From Sorex araneus (Eukaryota; Chordata; Mammalia; Eulipotyphla; Soricidae): a stretch of DNA of 64,000 bases. Shown piece after piece: positions 11,134 to 23,639 of the stretch. Location of the stretch: the NCBI RefSeq assembly GCF_027595985.1, contig NC_073305.1:87910626-87974625 (forward strand), read 5' to 3'. Both the position numbers and the translations under genes were made by a program. The stretch's first letter is position 1, and the number at the start of each line of letters is the position of its first letter. Below the pieces are notes generated by a model, which did not search any database, was not told the origin of the DNA, and saw only the letters and a list, made by a program, of their open reading frames with translations.

Positions 11134-12006
11134 GCTCTCTTTCCTACCCAACAATATTATCTTTGGCGACATGTCAGAGGAGATGGAAACAGGCATGACG
11201 AATCCACCATCCTAACGTGAGTGAAGAGTGTTGCCATGGTGGGTGGGTGTGGGCTCTTGCCATCTTTCATACCTATATTTTCCCTCCTGAGCTTAAGTGT
11301 ATCCAAACAAGATTAATTACATACCCCAAACGTCCCTGTCTTTATGCCTCCAGTAATTTCGGCTCTGATGTGCTTGAATGATTCTGTCATTAGCTCCTAC
11401 TGCACTCAGGATTTGCTCTGGGGTCCTGACAAGGCAGACGCAGAATCGCATGCACTGGCCCTGGCCTCTCTGCGTTCATCACCTCCCCTCGGCCTTCTGA
11501 CTTCTCCATCAATTGACCTTGACTGTTCCAGGCTCCAGCATACATCCCTGTGCCTCTCACCTCCCTTAGCTTTCCTGACTCGGACACTGAGCTGGCTTAT
11601 CACGTCCTGCTGATTCCTTTCCTGGTTTCCTTGCTCCCATCAGGCTGGGAACTATTCCCTCACTTGCGGCCCACACCAAGGTACTTGAACACATTGAAAT
11701 CCTGGTGATTGTTTCTTTGACCAGAATGCAAATCAGTCGTGTTGCAGGGGTCTGTTCTTAGGGTGGAAAAAATTTTGGATTTGGGTTCTTGTGTTTTACA
11801 GGTCTTTTTTTTTTTTTTTTTAATTGGAAGCACCGTCATTTCAAACTGCTCATGATAAAGTTCTCTATGCACACACTGTTCCAGTGCCACACCCTTCAAG
11901 CTGTTCCAGTGTCACACCGGGAGGGGGGATTGATAAATTGCTGAACCTGAACTGGGTTCTGGTTATGATTCCAACTCACAGTCAGTTCCTTGTGTGCTGT
12001 CAATGG
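11134..12006. other. Intergenic stretch without recognised feature
   Basis: No exon or clear repeat is seen. A short pyrimidine-rich segment and a T16 run (about 11806-11821) are the only notable composition. Confidence 0.5.
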
Positions 12007-12025
12007 GTAAGAACAAAGAATTCTT

Positions 12026-12280
12026 TTTTAAAAAAAAAAACTTTTTATGAGTGAATCACCATGGGGTACAGTTTCAAACTTAGGAACTTTTCGTGTTTGC
12101 ATTTCAGTCATACAACGATCATTTACATCCCTCCACCAGTGCCCCTTCTCCTCCACCAACGTTCCCAGTATCCCTCCCACCATCCCACCCCATCCCCCAC
12201 CACCCCACCCTGCCTCTGCTGGCAGGGCATTCTCTCTCCTTTTGGGTGTTGTGGTTTGTAACAGAGGTGTTGAGTGGCCA
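12026..12280 (-). mobile_element. L1 3'UTR fragment, strongly 5'-truncated
   Basis: This is 255 bp of the shrew L1 3'UTR, homologous to the 3' parts of the elements at 35.5 kb and 7.9 kb. It is flanked by a perfect 19-bp target-site duplication, gtaagaacaaagaattctt (12007-12025 and 12281-12299). That proves the truncation happened at insertion and suggests the event is young. Confidence 0.93.
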
Positions 12281-12349
12281 GTAAGAACAAAGAATTCTTC
12301 CCTGAGAATGTTTTCCTGGTCATGATTTAGCAAGATAAAAATTAGTTGG

Positions 12350-12570
12350 GGAGACAGCGCTTGACATTATTTGGTGGGGTGGAACGGGGAAGGCTTGGAG
12401 GTGTTACTTGCTTGTGTGAAGCCCCCAGTTCAATCCCTAGGACCACAGAAAAAAAGAAGAGAAAAAGGAAGAGCTAAATGCTGCTCAATGAGTGTACAGG
12501 GGTATGGCTCCAGGCGAGAGCACATGCCTTGCAGGCACAGGTCTTGAGTTCAACCCCTGGTGTCCCCCCA
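12350..12570 (+). mobile_element. Two ID-like short SINE relics in tandem
   Basis: Two tRNA-like heads follow each other. The first runs 'ttggggagacagcgcttgac' to 'cagttcaatccctaggacc' plus an A-rich tail. The second runs 'gtatggctccaggcgagag' to 'gagttcaacccctgg'. Both are diverged. Confidence 0.5.
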
Positions 12571-13082
12571 GTCATCAAGTGAAACAGATGGTTTTGCTGT
12601 GGGGATCCCGACATCACGCTATGTGTTCTATCTCTGTGGACCGAGAGTACAGTGACAAACCATAATACTGACGACAACACCACCACTAAATGTGTGCCAT
12701 TGCAGTGACAACAGTAACCACAGCAAAGGGAAGGGAAAAATTATTCTGTTGGGACAATAAAAGCTAAAGTTTATCATCACTCTTATTATAAACATATGCT
12801 AAACATCCCATTCTTTTTCCAAGTTACAATTATAACCTCCACATGTATTTCCTCCTTCCACCCTGACTCACTCCTAATACACACTCCCCACCACACACAC
12901 AGTTTTGCTCCCGCTCCCCATGTGCCACCTCTGCAGATTCTCATCTTTATTAGAGTCTCTTCCAGGAAATGCTTCCACATTTCCAAAGTCCCATCGGTTG
13001 GAAAGTCAAACTACTTGGACTTGGGTTTTTGTGTTTTGAATTCTCAGGTGAGTATCCTAATCCCAGCCAACTGCCCCCCCCA

Positions 13083-13084
<2 letters not shown>

Positions 13085-13161
<77 letters not shown>
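13085..13161. repeat. (CA)n microsatellite, about 38 units
   Basis: An uninterrupted CA run follows a short C tract. A length this uniform predicts high polymorphism. Confidence 0.98.
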
Positions 13162-13162
<1 letters not shown>

Positions 13163-13539
13163 CTTTTGGCTTCCTCAAAGAAACCAAGCAACCCATAGCA
13201 AAAATCATCAGCAACAAGCCCACAGGCCGACTTTCTGGAGTATTCCCGCAACACAGTTGAGCCCTGGCATCCTGTCACGTGGATCTGTGTGGAGCACAAA
13301 GTCAGTTCTGCAAGCCAGCTGGGTTAAAGGGCTCTTTTAGAAAGTTCACCTCATTTATTGTTGCCGGGAAGAAATGAATTCAACGAACTCTTGAACTGGA
13401 GAGTTGGGCTCCCAAATTTTTGCTGTCACTTGGGAAAAAATGACTCTTGGTCACTTCTCTGTGCTTTGTTGGAGAGTCACCAAAGTAGCTGACAATATTA
13501 TTAACTGAACTTTCTGTCTGTTTTGGTTAATACCAGACA

Positions 13540-13660
13540 AAACCTTTTTGTTTGGGGGTAGTGCTCACACTCAGTACTGCTCAGGGCTTAGTTTTGACTC
13601 TGTGCTCAGGGTCACTCACTCTACCTGCTGCTACCTGCTGTATTATCTCTCCACATCCCT
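13540..13660 (-). mobile_element. SINE fragment, minus strand
   Basis: Retains 'tactgctcagggcttagt', 'tctgtgctcaggg' and the head 'ctgtattatctctcca'. The middle is deleted and 'ctacctgctg' is duplicated. Confidence 0.6.
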
Positions 13661-14010
13661 CCACCCCCCAGATAAAACCTTTTAAGGGCAGTATTTGAAA
13701 GTCTAAACCAGACATCATTAAAAACGAGTGTCCCAATAGTCAGTATAATTTGTACTTGACAATAGACTTAAAGAACTCTTAGAACGTATACCTAAAGTCA
13801 TTCTTTGTTTCAGGAAATGAGCTTTTAGATTTAATTTAGCATCTTTTACTGTAAGTTGTCATGAAATTGCATTGACGCAAAAGACTGTCTTCTAGCTCCA
13901 CGTTTGCCTCTGTGATCCTGGCTATCATCGCAGCCTGAACTTGGCTTTCTGCAGTTGCTCAATAAAGGAATTAGATTTTGAGTTTGCTTTCAGTTCGGGC
14001 ACTTTGTTTT

Positions 14011-14196
14011 GTTTTGTTTTTTTTTTTTTTTTGCTTTTTGGGTCACACCCAGCGATGCTCAGGGGTTACTCCTGGCTTTGCACTCAGGAATTACCCCTGG
14101 CGGTGCTTGGGGGACCATATGGGATGCCGGGGATCGAACCCGGGTCGGCCGTGTGCAAGGCAAACGCCCTACCCGCTGTGCTATCGCTTCGGCCCG
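14011..14196 (-). mobile_element. SOR-type SINE, minus strand, young
   Basis: Nearly intact, with a T-tract at the plus-strand start. It has a perfect 15-bp duplication cgggcactttgtttt (13996-14010 and 14197-14211). The B box GGTTCGATCCC is kept. Confidence 0.95.
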
Positions 14197-14705
14197 CGGG
14201 CACTTTGTTTTGGATCACTCCTTAGTGGTACAAAGAAAGAGGAAGGAATGACAGTGGCAGAAAGAGCCTCATTCAGGTTCATTGTATGTAGAGGCCCTTC
14301 GCTGCCTTTGACCTCTGCCACTCTCCTGCTCCCCCCCAACTCTACCCCTGGACATGGAGCAGCAGGTTCAGCCTCAGCACTCACCTGCCAGTGCACACAC
14401 GCTGCCACACAGCATCCTCAGGTCATGGCCACATACAGTGGGCGGCCAGCCACACACAGATGAAAGCACTCAAAGAGACAACCCACTCTTGCTGTTTGAT
14501 TGCATGCTAATGGATGTTACCTAAAAAAGGGCAAACTCTGGGTTAGACTAATTTTTTTCCCAACAGAACTTCTGAGAAGTTTTATTATGTCTATACAGGT
14601 AGTGACTTTCCAATGCAGGGATAAATGGGCCGCATTTCCTATTCTTATTTGACCATAGAAGCTTTGAATATATTGTTCCTGGAGCATCTTCCTGAACTTT
14701 TTTAT

Positions 14706-15250
14706 TTTAATTGAATCATCGTGAGAACAGTTACAGAGCTTTCAGGATTAAGTCTCAGTCATACAATGATCCAACACTCATCCCTTCACCAGTGCACATG
14801 TTCCACCACCAAGAACCTCAGCATACCACCCTCCCACTCCCCATCCTGCCTGTGTGGCAGATGATTTTTACTTTACTTTGATTACATTCAATTTTCGACA
14901 GAAAACCCACTATTATTATTTGGAATTTCCCCCCCCCCCAACAATCAGACCTGCCGAAAAGGCATCATTAGATCATTTGTTTTCTATTGCTGATAATGAA
15001 GAGCATATGATGTCACACGGCTACAAAAGCGGCCGCACGGTTTTGGAATTTTGGTATTTTAGTAATTAAGTCCAGAGGTATTTCTGCCCGTAGTCAATGC
15101 GTTCCCAGATTGGTTTGTGTGCCTCTGGGATCATGGCTGTTAGGAGTGGAGGAACTGTTTGTGGGCGGCCGCTCGGGGTCTCATTTGGGCAGGGAGCAAA
15201 TCTCCATCCATCTCGAGATTTCCCATGTGCCCCATCACTGCATGCTCCTA
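14706..15250 (-). mobile_element. ORF-less retroposon, type A, 545 bp
   Basis: Homologous over most of its length to 57788-58543 and to the 3' part of 59034-59865. Shared blocks on the minus strand include 'gatgccttttcggcaggtct', 'ggtggtggaacatgtgcact' and 'ggtgaagggatgagtgttgg', then an A/AT tail. The probable target-site duplication is cctgaacttttttat versus cctgaactgttttat (14691-14705 and 15251-15265). It is 5'-truncated relative to the longer copies. No reading frame is shared between copies. Confidence 0.8.
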
Positions 15251-15326
15251 CCTGAACTGTTTTATGGGACTTATTTTCTCGAGTGAGTGGAGGGATATGG
15301 AGACAGATGCAGAGAGGGGTGCAGGC

Positions 15327-15500
15327 CACATGCAGTGGTGCTTAGGGCTCACTCCTGACTATGAGCTCGGGGATTCCTCTTGGTGGTGTTCAGGGGATAT
15401 ATATATATATATATGCATATATATATGCAGTGGCTGGGAGTGAACCAGGTCAGCTGCATGCAAAGCTGGTGTCTTAGCTCTGTGTTATTTCTCCAACCCT
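15327..15500 (-). mobile_element. Diverged SINE, minus strand, split by AT repeat
   Basis: The body and head ('gtcagctgcatgcaaagctg', 'gtgttatttctccaaccc') are separated by a TA/TGCATA microsatellite at about 15397-15430. The repeat replaced the 'ccatatggga' segment and may have grown from its ATAT core. Confidence 0.75.
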
Positions 15501-15619
15501 TTTTCATGGGATTTCTGCCAGAAAAACATAATGTATATACAGACACGATGATCAGAATGTTTTCAGAGCCTCTCCATGCAGAAAAAAAAGTAGCAATGTT
15601 CTTGACTTAATGGGCTAGT

Positions 15620-15750
15620 CCTTTTATTTTGTTTTTGAATCATACTCAGTGTTGGGGGTGGGGGGTGGTTTACATGCTGTTGGGAATGGAACCCAGGTGT
15701 CCCAATACAAACCATATACTCGAATCCATTGAACTGTCTTCTGGTTCTAG
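15620..15750 (-). mobile_element. Diverged SINE, minus strand
   Basis: Weak match: 'gaatcatactcagtgttggg', 'ggaatggaacccaggtgtcc', 'aactgtcttctggttctag'. Confidence 0.45.
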
Positions 15751-15769
15751 TTTAATTTTTTTTTCTTTT

Positions 15770-16620
15770 GAGAAGGAAATAAGAGGGAGGAAATAGGAGT
15801 AGCTGGTGAGTCAGGACCCGGGTGTGGTGCCCATCTGCTGTCTGGTAGGAGCAACAGCGTGAACTTGACCAGCTCTTGCCCTTTCTGAAGTCTCAAGTTC
15901 TTTGAAAAGTCAGATATGCGGAAGCAGTATCCTAGCAAACGAAAATACAGCTATTTCACACCCCTACCAAGAAGGCTCCTCTGGATAAAGCTTGACTAAG
16001 GGAGAAAAAAGTTTGGGTGGGAGTCCTAAGATCAAAGGGCCTTTTAAAAGCCAAGAGTAATTTTAGGGGGAAATACATGAAGGATACAAAGAATGGAGAC
16101 AGCAGTTCAGTTCATTTTGGGGGGATTGCCTTGACAAATAAAGACAAAACGTGTGGTTCACCAAAAAAACAAATACAAGAGAGCTCAGCAGACCAGCAGG
16201 GGTCTCCCTGGGTTCAACCAAGGAGTCAGCACAGAGGAGGCCACACCCACTTTTGGAGGGAGAATCTCTTCCCTTGCCTTGTCCAGCCCACACTGAAGGC
16301 AAGCTGCATTCTTTGGCTCATGGCTCCTTCTCCCATCCTCAGAGCACCAAGCACCTCTGTGACCTCATGGCATCTTCCCTGACACACACCCTCTCTAACC
16401 ATGGCTGACTGGGGTGACCCCTTTTAGGAAGCCTGGGTTCCTTGGGCTTACTCTGACAGGCCAGGATTACTCCTCCACTCGAGCTTCCTAACCATAAGAG
16501 ACTTCTTCGCTTTTATTGGTAACAGCCGACAAGCTCCAGGAGTTAAATCCAAACATCTTAGGGACTGGGGGGCATTATTTTGCCTACCATCTGGGTGAAG
16601 TATATTAAAGGAATCTAGAT
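15770..16620. other. Intergenic stretch without recognised feature
   Basis: Two overlapping plus-strand open frames (16017-16382 and 16151-16408) have no recognisable domain or splice context. I see no gene. Confidence 0.45.
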
Positions 16621-16624
16621 TAGG

Positions 16625-16699
16625 GTTGACGATGCAGCTGGCTGATAGAGCATTTAATGTCTTGTATATGAAGCCCTCTGAGTTCAATCCTCAGGACCC

Positions 16700-16702
<3 letters not shown>
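16625..16702 (+). mobile_element. ID-like short SINE
   Basis: 'gggttgacgatgcagctggc' to B-box-like 'gagttcaatcctcaggaccc'. It is followed directly by the TC/CA microsatellite in place of a poly-A tail. Confidence 0.55.
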
Positions 16703-16784
<82 letters not shown>

Positions 16785-16811
16785 GCACACACACATACAC
16801 ACACACACACT
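16703..16811. repeat. (TC)n then (CA)n compound microsatellite
   Basis: About 32 TC units are followed by about 22 CA-type units with TA and GC interruptions. It sits where the tail of the SINE just upstream would be. Confidence 0.97.
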
Positions 16812-16914
16812 CATACGAGATAATGGAAGAAACTAAAGGATATCACAAAAAAAAAGTTAGGCTTAATTTACAAGGCACCAACATGTCAAGAGATTGGCAT
16901 GAAAATTTAAAATC

Positions 16915-17596
<682 letters not shown>

Positions 17597-17765
17597 CAGG
17601 AGTTAGAACAGGAACAAAAAGAGGAAATACTAATATTAGAAGCACAATGCAGAAAAAAAGAACAAAGAAAAGAAGTTTAGTATGGGATTGTTTTTTAATC
17701 CTGCTATAATATCTCTTCCTAAAACAACTAAGTATCAAAACTAGCAACACCAAGAGAGCAAGCCT

Positions 17766-17890
17766 AGGGCCAGCAAGGGTCTCAGAGGACCTATCCTGAG
17801 AACCTGCTCTGCATGTGGGAGCCCGTTTTGGGCTGCATAGCCCTCTAGCACTGCGGGTGTGGCTCCCCCAAACCAAAGCAACACAAAAGC
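17766..17890 (+). mobile_element. SINE relic
   Basis: Short segments 'agggccagcaagggtctcag', 'ctgctctgcatgtggg' and 'gcactgcgggtgtggctccc' follow the ID/SOR order. It is heavily decayed. Confidence 0.4.
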
Positions 17891-18895
17891 AAGACTGAAT
17901 TGGCATGAAGTCAGGTGGTCCTCAAGGGCCTTGACTCCCAGGGGTGAACGTCACGAGGGAAGCCCCACGAGTGGCCAGAAATCATCCTGTAGCCGCAGAC
18001 AGTGTTTGAGAGCATTCATAGGAAGCATTTTTGGTGAGGGGAAGATAGCCTTGGATTTGTTGAATGCTTCCAGAACGGAAACAAAAAGGAACAGAGCTCA
18101 CATCCTGGAAGGACCCGTCACTGGGCCAGAGGTCAGGAAGAAGGTGAAAAATGGAAATTCAAACCCCACACCTCATCTCGAGCAAGCATCCTTAAGGCTC
18201 AACCTCACTGGTGGTTTGTGCAAGGTGACTCTTGGATGTTGAGGTCGTCTTGGGCTCTGCAGCCTGCATCAGCCTCTGCTGCTCCCCGCAGTTATACTAA
18301 CAGTCCTTCCCCAGGTGCTGACCACCCCACACTGTCCTTAGGCACTGCCAAATGGCCCTTGGAGGGGGGCAAAATCCACCCTCCCCATGAAAAGCACCTT
18401 TTACATGGAGAGAATGGGCCAGAGAGAGCAGCCAGCCCCCAGGTTGGCGCCTGCAAGGCTGCAAAAATCATTTAGGGCTGCAGGCACCCAAGGAGCCTTT
18501 CATCTTTGGGAAATATTTGATCAACAATGGGATGACAACATATCTTTGTGTGCTTATAATGATAGTGTTAGCCACAGCGGCATCTGGCATTTTTGTCAGA
18601 CGTATTACAATTCATCATTAAAATACTGCTTTTCAAAACCAGTTTTCCTGCCAAGAGTGTAAGGTTAAGCTGAAACATTCGCATTCATGATCATGCCTAT
18701 ATTTACCAAGTTACCTTTCAGCCATTTATTCTTTATAAAACTTAGTTTTGTTTTGTTTGTAGGCACCCTGATTTACCAAGCCATTGACAATAGTTTCAGG
18801 CATAGGTTGTTCTAACTCCTCCTTCAGTGTCCACCACCCTCGGGCTCCAGTCCCACTACCAGTGGCCACATCCCTCCACCAATGAGTCTTCTATC
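17891..18895. other. Repeat-poor intergenic stretch
   Basis: I see no exon. The segment 18480-18760 has no repeats and is AT-rich with no microsatellite. It could be a conserved non-coding element, but nothing in one sequence alone proves that. Confidence 0.4.
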
Positions 18896-18899
18896 TTCT

Positions 18900-19062
18900 T
18901 GTGTCCAGGGTTATCCGCAACAGTGCTCAGGGCTTACTCTCGGCTCTGCTCTCAGGGATCACTCCTGGCAGGATTCAGGAGATTGTCTGGGATGCCAGGG
19001 ATCAAACCCGGGTCGGCTGCATGCAAGGCAAGTGCACTACCGGGTGTACTCTCGCTCTGGAC
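18900..19062 (-). mobile_element. Diverged SINE, minus strand
   Basis: The full body order is kept ('acagtgctcagggcttact' to 'ggtcggctgcatgcaaggca') and the head ends 'ctctcgctctggaccc'. The A-tail is gone. Confidence 0.8.
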
Positions 19063-19734
19063 CCACCGTGTGTCTTTCTCTGGCTGCAGTGAGGACTGGC
19101 AGAGAACCACTTCCGGGCCAACAGCTCATTTGCATGCTGGCTCCACGGGCTGTGGCAGGCTCCAGGTCAGGAGAGCTCAAGTGTCTTTTGTCCAGGGCTT
19201 GCTCTCTGCCCATTGTCCATTTGTTATGCAAGCACAGGTTTCCAAAGGCAGTTCACCTGGGCAGGTGATCCCCTTGTTTGCCATCTAAACAGCTGGGGCC
19301 CTGTTATCTTGTTTCACCTCATCTAGGTTAACTGCTCGTCCTCCTGACTGATTCCTAGCGGAGAAAGGGAGGGAGGAGAAAGGGCTGAGAGCAGGATGCT
19401 TTCCCGGAGCTTAGCAAAGTGCAACCCAGGGAGATGAATTAGGGAGGAGAGTTTCTGGGAACCCAGGGGGTGGGTGAGCTGGAGAGTGTTTGTCTTGCAA
19501 ATTGGAGGCCAATGAGGCCACCAGTTGGACCTCGGCCCTGTCCCTCAGGCCACCCCAGCAGCTCTGTTCTTTGGGACCTAGTGTAAGCACCACAAATGAA
19601 GTAGGTGACACCTTCAACTCCAGAAGCAATGTAGTCAAATGTGGGAACACCATGGGCCAGTGCACTTGACCCCTGTTCCTGCAGAAGGAACAAAAAAGAA
19701 AGGGAAAAGGAAACTTTGGCGGAGGGGGGGAGCT

Positions 19735-20030
<296 letters not shown>

Positions 20031-20034
20031 AAAA

Positions 20035-20160
20035 GGGTCTGCTGAAATAGCAGATAGCAGGGTGGAGTAAAGCTCCTGCTTTGCAAGCATATGGTCATGA
20101 GTTCAAATCCCAGAGTCTCATATGTGCTTAGTACATATGAGTCCTGGAAGCTCTGTCTTC
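20035..20160 (+). mobile_element. ID-like short SINE relic
   Basis: A tRNA-like head with B-box-like 'gagttcaaatcccagagtc'. No body follows. Confidence 0.45.
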
Positions 20161-20452
20161 TGCCAGCTTCAGCTGTGCAAAAGATTTACAGCCATATAGT
20201 AGTCAGATAGATGTGAGCTGTAAAAATGATGCAACCTCTGGAGAGCATCACAACTGAAAACGTCTATTTTTCAAGAGTGGATTTTGTTATTATTATTGCA
20301 CACATATAAATTATGAATGATGAATGTTCAGTTAATGGGCTGATGAAGCTTTTAAATGAGCAAAAAATAGACATACACATTTCATGTATGACAATATATT
20401 TATAAGAAGACATTTTTGCCTTCATTTTAACAAAATCACTAATTATATTGTT

Positions 20453-21293
20453 TTTAGCATGAAAGTTTTAAATTTTATTTTATTTTATAGTTATTCACAA
20501 TAATTCATTATATTTAATATTCAATTTACTATATTTGATATTTAAACATCAATCCTACCACATTGTACCTTCCCATCACCATATTTCAAATGTTTCCACC
20601 CCAAATCCCAATATGTGCCCCCCAAAGCAGAGCCAAACTATCAATTTTGTATTGCTTGTTATTAATAATCTGCTAAAAATGGTCCAATAAAGTTTCCTTA
20701 TAGGAAAGTGTGTGAAGATTGCTGTATTTTATCCTGGAGACATTAAGTCCTTGTATAAGAGATTAGTAACATGTTTCTTGTTTGTTAAACCCAATCTAAT
20801 GTTGTGTGCTACTCTTGGTACATCAGTGGTGTACAGTATGAGAGGTCTCTCCAGGAATTCTAAAATTTAGAATACAATTACAGAGTGGATTCACTCATGG
20901 GTAAGGCCTATGTTGTCCTCTTCTGGAAGCTTTATTTCTGAGTCTCTGGATCATGGCCATTGATGAGATTATATGGCGCCAGGGGCAGTTTGTGGGTATG
21001 ACTGCCAAGCTACTGGAAAACTTGGGAGATGGGGGGAGGAGGCCCAGTCCCAATCTGAGCAAGCTTGGAGATTTCAGTCATGGGTCCCACATACTGAGTT
21101 TTTCTGCAGGTTCCCTCATGGGTGAGGTTTGTCCGAGCCTGTGGAGAGTGGCTGTGAGCATGGCGGGGATTGGATTCTGGAGGTTTTCGGCTGCTGGGGC
21201 TCTTTTGGGGTGTGGAGAGAAACTCAACTCACCCCCCTCCGAGTTGCCCCAGTGAAGACAGCCTGGCGCAGGGCCAGGACATCCTATATGACA
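20453..21293 (-). mobile_element. ORF-less retroposon, type B, 841 bp
   Basis: Flanked by a perfect 12-bp target-site duplication aattatattgtt (20441-20452 and 21294-21305). The minus-strand 3' third matches the copies at 26.8 kb and 51.0 kb ('aacatgttactaatctctta', 'cttcacacactttcctataa', 'ggaaacatttgaaatatggt'). The 5' part contains 'ggccatgatccagagactca', also found in the type A element at 58 kb. It has an A/AT-rich tail and no conserved frame. Its length is close to the 832-bp type A copy, suggesting a near full-length unit. Confidence 0.82.
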
Positions 21294-21389
21294 AATTATA
21301 TTGTTACAGACAGTATTTTTATGTCACTTGTGTTCTATAGACAACTAGATTACTGTTCTTTTTGGTTTTGGTTTTGTTTTTTTAGATAC

Positions 21390-21562
21390 CTCTTTTTTTT
21401 TCTTTTTGGATCACATCTGGAAATTCTCAGGGGTTACTCCGGGCTCTGGACTCAAGAATTATTCTTTGTCATGCATGAGGGACCATATGGGATGCTGGGA
21501 ATCAAACCCGGGTTGGCCGTGTGCAAAGTAAACACCTTACCCGCTGTACTATTGCTCCGGCC
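21390..21562 (-). mobile_element. SOR-type SINE, minus strand
   Basis: Full-length with moderate divergence. Similar short sequences on the two sides (gattactgttctt and aattactgctctt) are a possible target-site duplication. Confidence 0.85.
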
Positions 21563-21822
21563 TAAATTACTGCTCTTGCACCAATATCATGATAGCCCAA
21601 TGAATGCAAACAACCTAAATGCCTACAACTGATGAAGGAGGATATAGCATATATATATATGTACATATACATATATATACACATATATATGCACAATGGA
21701 ATACTACTCAGCTATAAAAATGACAGATTCTTACCATTGTGACAACATGGATAGGCGAACACAGAGGTTATTATGAGAAGTGAAGTATTCAGAAAGAAAG
21801 AGACAAAAGGCATCATTTCAGT
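21563..21822 (+). mobile_element. L1 ORF2 fragment
   Basis: Contains 'cacaatggaatactactcag' and 'gtgacaacatggatagg', the near-universal end of mammalian L1 ORF2. A TA/TACATA microsatellite (about 21650-21695) sits just before it. There is no intact frame. Confidence 0.8.
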
Positions 21823-21825
21823 TGT

Positions 21826-22115
21826 GATAGCGCAGTGGGTAGGGCATTCACCTAGCATGCAGCTGACCCGGGTTCAATTCCTCTGCCCCTCTCGGAGAGC
21901 CCAGAAAGCTACCGAGAGTATCTCGTCCACATGGCAGAGCCCGGCAAGCTACCGAGAGTATCTCGTCCGCATGGCAGAGCCTGGCAAGCTACCCGTGGCA
22001 TATTCAATATGCCAAAAGCAGTAACAACAAGTTTCACAATGGAGGGAGACGTTACTGGTGCTCGCTCGAGCAAATCGATGAACAATGGGATGACAGTGAC
22101 AGTGACGGTGACAGT
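21826..22115 (+). mobile_element. Tail-less long-body SINE with internal duplication
   Basis: A near full-length long form: head 'gatagcgcagtgggtagg', B box GGTTCAATTCC, then the long body, ending in a short (GTGACA)n run with no A-tail. A unit of about 40 bp ('agctaccgagagtatctcgt'...) is tandemly duplicated at about 21908-21987. Confidence 0.9.
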
Positions 22116-22442
22116 TGCATATAAGGCAAGCAAATGGACAAACCAAACTAAACCCAAGCCCTTAGTCTCTACAAGTGATACAAGTGATTGCTAAACAGAG
22201 CTTTTAAATTTTATAAAATTCCATTTATTTGTATTCTCATTTCCCTTGTTCTGAAGAAAAGTTCATAAAGACCACCAACATCAACATCGAAAAGCTTATC
22301 ATCTAAGTTTTTTCTATGTATTTTATGGTTTTTATTTTTTTAATTCAAGTCTTTGCTCCATTTGGAACTATTTTTTTGATGCAGTGTAAGATAGTGCTCT
22401 AGTTTCATTCACTTGCAGACAATTGACCCTGCACCACTTATT

Positions 22443-22639
22443 TCCTCTTTTTAAGTATTTTTATTTATTTATTTTGCTTTTTGGGTGACACTTGGCAATG
22501 CTCAGGGGTTACTACTGTCTCTGCAATCAGGAATTCGTCCTGGCAGTGCTTGAGGAACCAGATGGGATGCTGAGGATGGAACCTGGGTCAGCTGCATGCA
22601 AGGCAGACGCCCTATTTGCTGTGCTATGGCTTCAGCTCA
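22443..22639 (-). mobile_element. SOR-type SINE, minus strand
   Basis: Perfect 15-bp target-site duplication cctgcaccacttatt (22428-22442 and 22640-22654). It has a long T/TTTA tail. Confidence 0.93.
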
Positions 22640-22717
22640 CCTGCACCACTTATTACAGATACGTTCCTTTCTTCATTGTATGGTCTTGCTCCTTTGTGAT
22701 AAATTATTTGTCTAGAA

Positions 22718-22835
22718 CCAAAGAGACAGTGAAGGGTTAAAGCCTTGTACACGGCCAATCCCAGTTTGGTCTCTGGCACCACATATGGTCCCCCAAGCAC
22801 CATCAGGAGTGATCCCGAAACAAACCAATCCAGAA
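22718..22835 (+). mobile_element. Diverged SINE
   Basis: 'cttgtacacggccaatccca', 'accacatatggtcccccaag', 'caccatcaggagtgatcc'. The head and end are both eroded. Confidence 0.65.
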
Positions 22836-22854
22836 ATTATTATTAATTTGGGGA

Positions 22855-23015
22855 GTTTGCAGTATATCCCAATGTGCTCAGGGCTTATTACTGACTCTAT
22901 GCTCAGAAGTCAATCACTCCTGGTGGAGCTTAGGGGACCATAGGCAGTGCTAGGGATTATACCGGGGTCATCTGCATGCAGAAAACGTGACTTAATTCCT
23001 GCAGTAGCTCTTTGG
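22855..23015 (-). mobile_element. Diverged SINE, minus strand
   Basis: 'aatgtgctcagggcttatta' to 'gtcatctgcatgcagaaaac' and 'gcagtagctctttggcc'. Confidence 0.65.
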
Positions 23016-23169
23016 CCTTATTTCTGGGCATCGGGTTCTATTTCATTGAATTGTGTGTGTTTTTAGTCCAACACCTGTGATTAGGCTGCCTCTTGGCAGC
23101 TTGTTCTCTGCTGTTGTTAGCCTGTTTGAAATGTGGGCAGTGCTCTATTTTCCTCATTAGTAGAAGATC

Positions 23170-23290
23170 TTTTAAAGTGACAGAAGGATGCAGTGCATCA
23201 CTCGCCTTGCATGCATGAGGCTCTGGGTTCAATTCCTGGTACCTCACAAGATAAGTGATCATCTGAGGCCCATCCTGATCCAGAACCAGC
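23170..23290 (+). mobile_element. ID-like SINE relic
   Basis: 'cttgcatgcatgaggctctg' and B-box-like 'gggttcaattcctggtacc'. A SOR-type body is not clear. Confidence 0.5.
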
Positions 23291-23639
23291 AATGCACTTG
23301 TTGCTCAATAACCATATAAATTTTGTCCTTGCAACTTCTGACCTTATTAAGAGAGAAAAAAAATCTCTTTGCAGATATATCAAATTGGGGAATCTCAAGA
23401 TAAACTCATTCTGGCTAGCTGGGTAAGCACTAACTACAATGAATGACCGATGTCCTCAGAAAACTAGAAGAAAGAGGGTGAAGAGAAGGCTGTGGGAACA
23501 CAGAGGGAGACTGAAGGGTTGTAGCTATAAGGAACACTGGTAGCCTCCAGCAGCTGAAAAAGATAGAGACAAAAACAGAATTCTCCCCTAAGCCTTCAGA
23601 AAAACATGACTTCACTGATTTTGTTGCTGTTCTTTATTT

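Noticed and set aside
12950-13340. CRISPR-like or tandem array at the CA run and other regular repeats
   Set aside because: Simple microsatellites without unique spacers; the DNA is mammalian.
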